From: Spiroplasma chinense
Lineage (GTDB): Bacteria; Bacillota_I; Bacilli_A; Mycoplasmatales; Mycoplasmataceae
Length of the DNA: 64,000 nucleotides
Assembly (NCBI RefSeq): GCF_008086545.1
Contig: NZ_CP043026.1
Span: 1,116,001-1,180,000 of the forward strand
Reading direction: 5' to 3'
In this document: piece after piece, positions 32,647-43,220 of the stretch
Numbering within the stretch: the first letter of the stretch is position 1
How the letters are laid out: each line of letters begins with the position of its first letter
Program-made: the position numbers and the translations under genes
The notes under the pieces: model-generated
Told to the model about the DNA's origin: nothing
Databases searched by the model: none
The model's input: only the letters and a program-made list of their open reading frames with translations

Positions 32647-33447
32647 TTAAAAGATAAATTTTAATAAATTTTTTGAATATGTTGGTGTTTTTTTGCTATC
32701 CAAACACAAGCACATCATTAAATCCTTATTTACCATTACCGCCCTATTTATCGTTTGTTTATAGAAAATTTCCTGGTTTTTTGTATGAGTATTAATTATT
32801 TTTGAAACTTCATTTTCAAAATTTGAAATTAATAGATTACATTTATTGACTCAAAATATTTTTTTAAAACCTTTTTCTAAATCTAACCTAGTTTTTTGAG
32901 AGAAATCATTGATTTCTCAAACATCATTGTTTTCATCCAAAACAAAGATGTTTGATTCAAAAACAACAGCCATTTGGGCGTTTATATCTAGTTTTTTTAA
33001 AACTTCAAAGTCTAGATTCATGACAACCAATTGATTTTCAAAATTACATAAAAGGTTATTTTCTCAAACATCCAAAACTCTTGCGCTTGTTTCAAGATTT
33101 TTGGTTACATTTTTTGTAACAACTTTATTGTCAATAACAAAGCTTATAATTTCATTATTTTTTAATACTAAATAATTTTGAACATATTCATCATATTGTC
33201 CTATGTATTCTAGATCTGTTTGAGTTATTTCTAACAAAGAATTATTATCTGTTAAACAGGGATTTGCAAGAAAAGTTCTATTTAAGTCCCCTTTAATTTT
33301 TAAATTTTCTTCTAAGTTTTTGATAGAAATCTTTGATAAATTTGATTTTTCTCCTGGTAAAGAATCTACAAAATAAACAAATTCATTATTAACAAAAAAA
33401 TTTGTAATTCATTCTGTATTTTCGATATTTCTCTCTTTAAACTTCAT
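32647..33447 (-). CDS. Hypothetical soluble protein
   Basis: The 266-residue protein starts MKFKERNIENTEWITNFF. It has no signal or membrane helix and consists mostly of short repeated strand-turn segments such as VFESNIFVLDENNDVWEIN and LLCNFENQLVVMNLDFEVL. That pattern recalls a beta-propeller, but no repeat is regular enough to call it. Four in-frame TGA codons read as Trp. It lies 63 bases downstream of pgk, behind the pgk terminator. The function is unknown. Confidence 0.65.
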
Positions 33448-33474
33448 AAATTTCACCAAAAAAATTATAACAAA

Positions 33475-33495
33475 AAAAGTGTCTATGACACTTTT
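33475..33495 (-). terminator. Terminator of pgk
   Basis: The hairpin AAAAGTGTC-TAT-GACACTTTT has a T run on the minus strand, 15 bases past the pgk stop. Confidence 0.8.
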
Positions 33496-33510
33496 AAATT
33501 ATTTATAAAA

Positions 33511-34707
33511 TTAAGCGTTTTGAATTGCTTCTACTCCAGGTAATGTTTTACCTTCCATATATTCAAGTGAAGCTCCTCCACCTGTTGAAATGTGAGTAAA
33601 TTTATCTGCAAATCCTAATTGGATTGCAGCAGCAGCTGAATCTCCACCACCGATTAATGTAAATGCACCTTCTAAGTTTGCAATAGCTTCACAAACTCCT
33701 ACAGTACCTTTTTTAAAGTTTTCAAATTCAAATACTCCCATAGGACCATTTCAAGCAACAGTTTTTGCTCCTTTTAATGTTTCTTGGAATAATTCGATTG
33801 ATTTAGGACCAATATCTAATCCCATTACATCATCTGGTAAGTCAACTCCAGAAACTGTTCCTTCAACGTCTTTAAAGTCTGTACAGTTTGCTGAATCGAT
33901 TGGTAAAATGATTTTTCCGTTTGCTTTATCTAAGTATTCTTTTGCTAAAGCAACTTTATCTTCTTCACAAAGTGATTTTCCAATGTTGTGACCTTGTGCT
34001 TTGAAGAAAGTATATGCCATACCTCCTCCAATAATGATTTTGTCAGCTTTTGTTAATAAGTTATCAATTACCCCAATTTTATCTGAAACTTTTGCTCCAC
34101 CAATAATTGCTACAAATGGGTGTTCTGGTGAATCAATTCCTTTTGATAACATTTCTAATTCTTTTTGAACTAAGAATCCTACACAGCTTTCTGCGATGTT
34201 TGAAGCGATTCCAACATTTGAAGCATGTGCACGGTGTGCAGTTCCAAATGCATCGTTTACAAATACATCACCAAGTCCAGCTCAGTATTTTCCTAATTCA
34301 GGATTATTTTTAGATTCGAATTTAACAACTTCTCCATCTTTAACATCTTCAAATCTTGTGTTTTCGAATAATAAGATTTGACCTTCTCCTAAAGATTTAA
34401 TTGCGTTTTCTAATTCTTCTCCACGTGTTTGTGCAACGAATTGAACTGAAGTTCCAGCAACTTCTTCTAATCTTTTAGCAACTGGTAATAAAGATTTTTT
34501 AGCTTTATCTGCTTCTTCTTTAATTCTGCTTAAGTGTGAAAATAATACGATTTTTGCATTGTTTTCCATTAAGTATTTAATAGTTGGCATAGCTGCTTTG
34601 ATACGGTTATCATCAGTTATAACACCATCTTTGATTGGTACGTTAAAGTCAACTCTAACAAGAACTGTTTTTCCTGAGACTTGAATGTCTTTAAGTGTTT
34701 TTTTCAT
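33511..34707 (-). CDS. pgk: Phosphoglycerate kinase
   Basis: The 398-residue protein matches the family length. It shows [11 protein letters not shown] near the N-terminus, [31 protein letters not shown], the hinge region [11 protein letters not shown] and the ATP-site GGGDSAAA. It makes ATP from 1,3-bisphosphoglycerate in glycolysis. AAGGAG precedes the ATG. Glycolytic gap lies 1.5 kb upstream on the same strand but is separated by a membrane protein and the Panacea gene. Confidence 0.97.
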
Positions 34708-34774
34708 ATTTCTATCTCCTTATACCTTAATATTTTAAAACAAAATCAATATATAAATCACATTTTTTTAAAAA

Positions 34775-35557
34775 CTAGTCGTTTTTAACTTCTTGTTTTT
34801 CTTCTTTGTTTTCTAAAGTTTGGTTAATAAAAATAAAACCAAAAATCGTAAATGTTGACATAGCAACTCCTAAGAATAAAATAAATGGTTCTAACTGAAT
34901 TGACAAATAAACCAGTGAAACTAATGTATAAAATATCACATCTTTTTGTTTAATGATATAAAAAACCGATAAAACCATCGAAGCTATACAAACCATAAAC
35001 CAAAGTACAAAATATACAATTCCTATTATTCCAAAACGTGTTGTGACTATGTTGTAAACATTAAAAATAAACATCGCCACTAAAAGAACAAGGATTATAA
35101 AAGTTGCTAGCATTAGGTAATCATTTTTAAACTTATCTTTAAAATCGATTTGTTTATTCTTTAATAAATTACATATTATTACACAAGACAAAATTATAAT
35201 GGCCATATCAAAAAGATATTCAACCAATAATCATCCTTGTTTGTGAAATAAATTAAAAGAGTTTGCTACTAAAGCACCCATTATTATGGTTGCTAAATTT
35301 ATTTTTAAAATTATAGGTTTTTTAAAAATAAATACAAAAACCCCTAAAACTGAACCCAAAAATAACAACACTAAACTTGTTACATTAAGAACAAGATATG
35401 AAATTTGATATAACTTTGATTTTTGATCAAAATTTGAGTTCACTATTAAGTTTGTAGCATTATAAAAATAACTTAAAAATAACGAAACTAGTAGCGAAAC
35501 AATAGTCACTACAAATAACGAAATATATACACCTTTAATTTCTTTTCAATTTTTCAT
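34775..35557 (-). CDS. Multi-pass membrane protein of unknown function
   Basis: The 260-residue protein starts MKNWKEIKGVYISLFV behind GAGGT. About seven hydrophobic segments follow with short connections and hardly any polar loops, and the tail is charged (NKEEKQEVKND). No transporter motif is recognised. It lies directly downstream of the Panacea-domain gene (51 bases, with a hairpin between) and upstream of pgk. Confidence 0.7.
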
Positions 35558-35606
35558 TTTATACCTCAATTTACTCTTAATAATATTATAAAGTATAAAA
35601 AAATAA

Positions 35607-35640
35607 ACCTAGACTTTGTTTATAACAAAATCTAGGTAAC
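35607..35640 (-). terminator. Hairpin at the end of the Panacea gene
   Basis: The arms ACCTAGA...TTTGTT and AACAAA...TCTAGGT form a long stem with one mismatch and a 3-base apex, followed by a T-rich stretch on the minus strand. It overlaps the stop codon. Confidence 0.6.
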
Positions 35641-36109
35641 AAAAAAAGTTTTCACCATTTTCAACATGAAACTTTAAAATATCTTTATCAGTTATTTTAA
35701 TATTCTTGCTTGGCTTATATAGTTTTTTTCAAGGTGTTTGTTCGTGACATATTTGTACAATATCTCAGCAGTCTAGTTTACTTAAAAATGACAATATTTT
35801 TTCACAAACTAAATAATCTTCTTCATATTTCTTATATTGTTCATCTAAATTTGAGTCAAATTCTAATAGAACGCTGTTTGATTTGAATTTAGTTTGTTCT
35901 TTTCATAAATCATAAATAACTGGTCCATATTTTCAAGTCTCAAATTCCATTTTACAAATGGCAGATCTGAAAAGTAGAAAATAAGCATAAACTATATAAA
36001 TACTTTTTTGTATTTGTATTTGAGTAAACTTTCTATTGTTTTCTTTACTTACTTTGGCAAGTAAATTTAAAACAAAGCTTACATAATTTTCTTTAGAATA
36101 AAAAAACAT
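35609..36109 (-). CDS. Panacea/SocA-like (DUF4065) protein, possible antitoxin
   Basis: The 166-residue protein matches the Panacea domain by pattern. It has the helix IQIQKSIYIVYAYFLLF (family: L.L.KLLYYA....), then FETWKYGPVIYDLW (family: .EAWKYGPV...VY) and the C-terminal ICHEQTPWKKLYKPSK (family: ...THQE.PW...Y). Some family members are antitoxins such as SocA, which adapts its toxin SocB to ClpXP. The wider family is the antitoxin half of PanAT pairs. No obvious toxin is adjacent: gap is upstream and a membrane protein downstream. GAGGAGG precedes the ATG. The domain call is by eye; the role is inference. Confidence 0.75.
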
Positions 36110-36169
36110 ATTTCCTCCTCAATATAACTATCGACTCAGAAATATGTTTTATGTACAAAAAGTTTAAAA

Positions 36170-37183
<1,014 letters not shown>

Positions 37184-37208
37184 ATTGAATAATTCCTTTC
37201 ACAAAATT

Positions 37209-37238
37209 ATTATATTCTTAATGTTTAAATATTGTAAA
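37209..37238 (-). promoter_or_regulatory. Promoter of gap
   Basis: On the minus strand, TTTACA (37238-37233), an 18-bp spacer and a perfect TATAAT (37214-37209) lie about 25 bases upstream of the gap start, just before an AAGGAA ribosome site. Confidence 0.6.
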
Positions 37239-37301
37239 TATATAATGCAAAAATTTTTCTACAAATTCCACAATAAATGACACAAATTGGAAATAATTCT
37301 A

Positions 37302-38192
37302 CTAATACCTATGATTTTTCCCTTTTATTTCAATTTCATAGCTTAAACCTTTAATTCTTTCTGTAAATCTTATGGTTTTCATTTTTTCAAAGTCTTTTTG
37401 GTTTGCAGTAACTCTTTTATTTAAATAAAAGTCTTCCAATTGATGAATTGGAAAGTTTGATGTAAAGAAAGTTAGCTTATTATTTTCCATTCTTGTATTT
37501 AAAAGACCGAATAACAATTCATCACGACTTCAATCAGTTACCATTTCAGCACCAATATCATCCAAAATTAATACATCAACTTTACAACATTGATCAAAAA
37601 ACCTATTATTTTCTTCAGAAGAATTTTGGTTAAAAGTATCTTTTACTATTTTTATTAACTTGTTTACAGTTACTAAAACTACTTTTCTATCCATTTTAGC
37701 AAATGTATTTGCCAATATTTTCATATAGAATGTTTTACCAATTCCAGGTAATCCATAAAGATAAAGACCTTTTGTTTTTTCTTTTTCCATTAATATTTTT
37801 TTAGCTGCATTAAAGAAGTTTGCATTTTCTACTAACTTATCTTTATTTGCTTTAACAAACTCATCTAATGTTTGTGTATTTTCAAAAATATCATAATCTG
37901 CATATACTATATTTTTTTCAAGTTTATAATCTTGGTTTTCAAAAATTCAATGGTTACAATTACTACTTGTTATGTAGAATTGTTTGTTTTTATAACTTAA
38001 TTTTTGTTGTACACCTGGAATAATTTGTTTACATAAAGCCATTTTTTCATTTGTATTACAAAAAACAAATTGAGAAATAAACCTCTCTAGTACTAACTGG
38101 TTTTTCAAGAGAGTTTCATCATCAATTTTGTATTTTTCAATAAATGCTTTTACCATTTCGTGTTCTTTTAGTTTACTTAAATTTGATTCCAT
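37302..38192 (-). CDS. dnaI: Primosomal helicase loader
   Basis: The 296-residue AAA+ protein has Walker A GLPGIGKT (147-154), Walker B DVLILDDIG, sensor 1 FFTSNF and the C-terminal arginine region FTERIKGLSYEIEI. Residues 1-100 form the DnaI-type helicase-binding N-domain. It loads the DnaB/DnaC replicative helicase at the primosome. Its ATG overlaps the dnaB stop (TAATG), so the two are translated together. Confidence 0.9.
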
Positions 38193-39445
38193 TATAATTT
38201 ACCTCATAACGTTTCATCAAATCCGCTACCATTTGAACTTGTTTTTTCCATGTAACCTTTATTACTTTTAACCTCTTCTCAAGGAGAAAATTGATCTGGT
38301 ATGAATTTTTTACCTTTTGCACCTTTTTTGTGAGCAACTTTTAGATATTCCATAGTTTCTTTTGCATCAACAATTTGTCTTTCATTAATTGTTGAAGCAA
38401 TCTTGTAAAGGTAATTTGCAACGATTTTTTCATCATTTTTTAAGTATGAAAACTCTAATAAACAGTTAATTACACCATTTCTTAATTTGTAATCTTTTGA
38501 AAGTTTACTAATTAATTCCAATTCAGGTAACTCTAAATTTTCAATATTCATTAAAAGTTGTAAATATTGAGTTGGTTCAATAGTTTCCATTTCTTTAATT
38601 TTTTTATTTGTGTAGTTTTGCATGTTTACTTTAGGGTCAAAAATCTCTTCAGAAGTGTTGAATTGTTCATCTTCAAAGTAATTATTACTTAATACTCTAT
38701 AAATTTTTTTAACGTCTAAAAATAGACTTTCTTTATCATAAGATTCTTTTACAGCTTCAATGATTTTATCTAATTCAAAATTATGACCAGAATAGATTTC
38801 TTCAAGTTTGTTTTTTAAAGTTGTATCTGATTTTGAAATGTATATATCTTCTTTTTCAAGATCTAAAACTATTTTTTCAAAATCAAATCCTTTTAATAAA
38901 GCGTTTGTTCTTTTTGGTTTAGTTTTTAAAGAATTCACTTTGATATCTCCAAGAGAGTTGTTAAATTCTTCAAATACTTCTAAGAATTTTGAAGTAGCAT
39001 TTTTATATCCACTATCTGAAGGAATTTCTCCTTCATCTCTAAAAACAAATCTTGCCATTTCATAGTCTTTTTCACCAATTTTTTTAATTAAAGCTTTATT
39101 GAACAATGCATTATTAAAGAAATCGCATGGTTCAAGGGGGGCATATACATTTAAAATTACTGAATTTTTTTGTTCATTAACCATTTTTGTTAATAATCCA
39201 ATTCCTTCCAGTTTTTTCAACTGTCTTTGAAATTGATCAGCATTTAACTTACAAAGTGTTAACAATCTTTCTTCTCTAAATTCAGCTTTTTTGAACTCTT
39301 TTAAAACTTCAGCTTCAAAAATTAATAATTTATAGATTGATATGCTTCGTAAGCCAATAATTGGTTGATATAGGTAAGATAGGATTTTGTCATCTGAAGA
39401 ATCAATGCGATTCTTTAGAATAACTTTATAGCTGAAATTTTTCAT
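38192..39445 (-). CDS. dnaB: Replication initiation and membrane attachment protein (Bacillus DnaB type)
   Basis: The 417-residue protein is helical and charged, starting MKNFSYKVILKNRIDSSDDKILSYLYQPIIG, which fits the winged-helix DnaB/DnaD N-domain (YQPIIG...L). A C-terminal DnaD-like helical region (about 290-390, with FSYLKNDEKIVANYLYKIA) follows. Together with DnaI it recruits the helicase to the origin. The gene pair dnaB-dnaI next to mutM and polA matches Bacillus order. A perfect DnaA box lies upstream at 39587. Confidence 0.85.
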
Positions 39446-39551
39446 ATTGTCACTCCTTGTCGCCTGTTTTTATATCTTATTGCAAATAAGAAAATTTTAA
39501 AGTCATTTCATAAAATTTAATAATTAGGTTCAAAAATGTTGAAAAAACAAA

Positions 39552-39584
39552 TTGAAAGAACCACTAAGAAACTGGTTTTTTCAA
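39552..39584 (-). terminator. Terminator of mutM
   Basis: The arms TTGAAAGAACCA and TGGTTTTTTCAA form a 12-bp stem with one mismatch and a 9-base loop, followed by TTTGTTTTTT on the minus strand, just past the mutM stop. Confidence 0.75.
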
Positions 39585-39586
39585 AG

Positions 39587-39595
39587 TTATCCACA
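39587..39595. promoter_or_regulatory. Perfect DnaA-box 9-mer
   Basis: TTATCCACA is the consensus DnaA box. It lies in the 156-bp gap between mutM and the dnaB-dnaI pair, close to the mutM end. Confidence 0.45.
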
Positions 39596-39601
39596 TATTA
39601 A

Positions 39602-40429
39602 TTATTTTTGACACAATTCACAGTAGTAAGTTCCTCTTCCGTTCAGTTGAACTTTTTTGATCTCTCCACCGCAAACTAAACATGTTGTTTTATTTTTCAT
39701 ATGAACTTTTAATTCATTTTGAAATTTTCCATCAATACCTTGTTCAGGTTGATAAGTATCTATTGTTGAACCTCCCAGTTCAATAGCTCTATTTAGTATC
39801 TTAACTGAAGAATCTACAATTCTTTGTGCTTCTTCTGGGGAAATATCTTTCCCAGCTCTAAATGGGCTTATTTTGGCATCAAACATAATTTCATTAGCAT
39901 AAATGTTTCCAATTCCTGAAATTATAGTTTGGTCTAACAATATTGTTTTTATAGCTTTTGTTGATTTTTTGATTTTTTCGTGTAAAAAATTACCATTAAC
40001 TATTGGGTCAAAAGGTTCTGGTCCTACAGTTACTATTGGTTTTAATTTTTTAAACTCTTTAATATCTTGATAATGAAGAGTTCCAAATTTTCTAGTGTCT
40101 GAATAAATCATTACTTTATTTTCTGATAACTCAAATCTTGCTAAAGTATGTTTAATATCTTGTTCATTGTCTTTATCAAAGACAAATCATTTACCTTCCA
40201 TTCTCAAATGACTTATAAGAACTTTATCACCCAAAATAAAGAGAATATGTTTAGCTATTCTATCTACTTTTTCAATAACCCTTCCCTTTAAGTCTTGCGA
40301 AAAGTCTTCAATACTAATTGAAGACTTTAAAAGTTTAGGATAAAACATTTCTACCTTTGTTACTTTTAAATTCTTAAGTTTCTCATTCAATACCCTAATA
40401 ACTGTTTCAACTTCTGGTAGTTCTGGCAT
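39602..40429 (-). CDS. mutM: Formamidopyrimidine-DNA glycosylase
   Basis: The 275-residue repair enzyme starts MPELPEVETV, with the catalytic Pro2 and Glu3. It shows ISHLRMEGKW, the H2TH region QTIISGIGNIYANEIMF and a C-terminal zinc finger (CLVC...CELC). It excises oxidised purines such as 8-oxoguanine. It starts 12 bases after polA with a GAGGTGAATTTG-type ribosome site, so the two are co-transcribed. Confidence 0.96.
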
Positions 40430-40441
40430 TCAAATTCACCT

Positions 40442-43156
40442 CTATTTTAATTCAAATCAATTATTTCCTACAGCTTCATTAACTTCTAATAAAACTCTTG
40501 ATTCTTTGTCTTTTCCAACAATTTCAAATAATTTATTATAAGCTTTGTTCATAATTTCAATAGCCAATTCCTTTGCTTTTTGTACTTCATTTTCTGGTGC
40601 TAAAATTATGATCTCATCGTGTATTTGAGAGACCATTTTTGCTTCAAAACCTTTATCTTTAAGGTTTTGATACAACTCTATCATTGCAACTTTTAAAATA
40701 TCTGCAGCAGTTCCTTGAACTGGTGCATTTACAGCAGCTCTTTTACCAAATTCTCTAACCATATAGTTAGAATTTTGCAATTCATAAATGTATCTACGTC
40801 TATTTGCTTGAGTTTCAACATACCCATTCTTTTCACCAAAGTCAATTATCTCTTTTTTGAAGTTTTCTATCTCCGGGAAAGATTTATTATAAGCTTTTAT
40901 GTACTCTTCTGCCTCTTTATGACTGATTTTTAAGTCCTTAGAGAGCCCAAATTTTGTAAGTCCATAAAGTATTCCAAAGTTAAAAACCTTTGCGATTCTT
41001 CTCTGTTCTGAAGTTACTTTTTCATCCTCTTTTAGGCTAAAAATGTTTCTTGCAGCCAATTCATGAATATCTATATTGTTTGCATAAGCATTTATTAGCA
41101 CTTTTTCATTAGCAATATCTGCTAAAACTCTAAGTTCAATTTGAGAATAATCTAAACTTATGTATTTATAACCGTTTGGAGCAATAAATATCTTTCTAAC
41201 GTTTCTTTGGTCTTCATCTCTAACAGAGATGTTTTGTAAATTAGGCTCTGAAGAACTTAGTCTTCCAGTATTTGTTAAAGTTTGATTGTAAATTGTATGA
41301 ACTTTATTTGTTCTATCAATATACTTTTCAAAACCTTTCAAATAAGTTGAATAAAGTTTTGAGTATTTTCTAATTTTTAATACTTTTTCAATTAATGGGT
41401 GTTTGTCTTCAAGAGCTTCAAGAGCTTCTTTATCAGTACTTCCTTTACTTGTATTTGGAAGGTTCATTTTATCAAATAAAGTCTCTTTTAATTGTTTAGG
41501 ACTTGCATAATTTATAGGTTCAATTCCTTCTTTTGCAAGAATTTCGTTTGCCTCTATTTCGTAATTATTTAAAAGTTCTAACACATTTTGTGTTTGAACT
41601 TTTAACTCTTCTCTGTCAATTAATACCCCTTGTTCTTCCATGTTTAACAAAACAAAGCAAAAAGGTAGTTCAATATTTTCATATAAACTAGTTTGTCCAG
41701 ATTCTTGCAATAACTCATAAATTTTAGGCATTGTGTCTTTAATATAAACAGCTTTTGATACTATGTAATTGCTTTTCTTTACTTGATCAATTTGTTTTGT
41801 TTTTTTAACACCTTTACCAAAAACCTCTTCAAATGTTTCTATTTCCAGTTCAGGGTCAATTAAATTTAAATGTGATTCAAAATTTGATTTAACATTTGAA
41901 TTGATTACGTAACAGGCAATCATCATGTCATAAACAAAGTTTTCTTCTTTTACGTTGTAACCAAGTTTTTTTAAAGCATATATAGTTTTTTTAACATCAT
42001 ATGTATAGAACTTACTTGTATCTAAAAAGTGTTGGAAATTTTCTTCTGTTCCAGAATCTTGTCAATTAAAAATACTTATTTCTTGTGATTCTCCAGGAAT
42101 ATAAAAGAAATTACCTTTTTCATTTGAAATACCCAAACCAATTACATCTGGATTGTGGTAATTATCATTTAAAATTTCTAAATAAAGAAAGTTTTTTTCA
42201 CCATTGAAAGCATTTTCTCAAGTTTTAACTTCTTTTAATTCATTTTTAATTACAACTTGTTCTATAACAGGCTCTTCACTAGAGTCCATTTCAAAAGCAT
42301 ATTTTCTTATAAGTGAATTCATCTCATATTTAATAAAAAAATCTTTTAACATTGAAAAATCAACGTTGGTTTTTCTTAATTCAAATCCTTCTAAAGGTAC
42401 TGCTTTGTGAATTGTTGCAATTTCTCTTGAAAGAAATGCATCATCTTTACCGTCAATTAACTTTTGTTTTTTAGCTCCAGTTATTTGTTCAATGTTTGCA
42501 TATAAATTTTCTAGATCATTGTAACTTTGCAAAAGTTCTTTTGCAGTTTTTTCACCAATTCCAGCTACTCCTTTAATGTTATCTGAACTATCTCCTCTTA
42601 AACCTTTGTAGTCAATAACTTGTTCTGGTTTAATTCCTCATTTTTCAAATAATTTTTCTTTGTCATAAACTAACATGTCACTTGTTCCAGTTTGAGGTGA
42701 CAAAACAAAAACATTATCAGAAATTAACTGATACATATCTTGGTCACTTGTAAGTATTTCTACTTCAAAGTCTTGGTTATTATTATACATTTCTGAGATA
42801 GTTCCAATAATATCATCAGCTTCAAAACCATCTAACTCAAATCAATCTATTTTTGCTTGGGTTAAAAATTCTCTTACAATTGGAAATTGTTTTACTAATT
42901 CGTCTGGGGTTTTCTTTCTTCCACCTTTATAATCTTCTAATTTATCATGTCTAAAGGTTTTTTTACCTTTATCAAATGCTATTTTTATATCATAATAATC
43001 ATTCTTTTGAATGATATTAAATAACATATTAATAAAAGAATAAACAGCATTTGTGGGTATCCCACTTTTTGTAGTTAATGTAACTCTTCCAAAAGAGCTA
43101 TAAAAGGCTCTAAATATTAAAGCATTTCCATCGACTAGTAAAATTTTCTTTTTCAT
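40442..43156 (-). CDS. polA: DNA polymerase I
   Basis: The 904-residue protein has three parts. Residues 1-290 are the 5'-3' exonuclease (KKKILLVDGNALIFRAFYS, DYKGGRKKTPDE). Residues about 310-490 are the 3'-5' exonuclease fold, where the usual DTET metal motif reads LYLE, so proofreading is probably lost. The polymerase core follows, with motif A DYSQIELRVLADI, motif B RRIAKVFNFGILYG and motif C VSQIHDEIIIL. It fills gaps and removes RNA primers. ATG 43156 follows GGAGAAA; an upstream in-frame ATG lacks a ribosome site. It is the first gene of the polA-mutM unit. Confidence 0.96.
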
Positions 43157-43220
43157 AAAACGTTTCTCCAATAATCCTTTTAATCTTAACAAAAAAACAA
43201 CAAGATATTTTTAGAAAAAA

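Noticed and set aside
39446-39601. Possible replication origin near dnaB-dnaI because of a DnaA box
   Set aside because: Only one exact box is present, dnaA and dnaN are absent, and there is no box cluster or AT-unwinding tract distinct from background.
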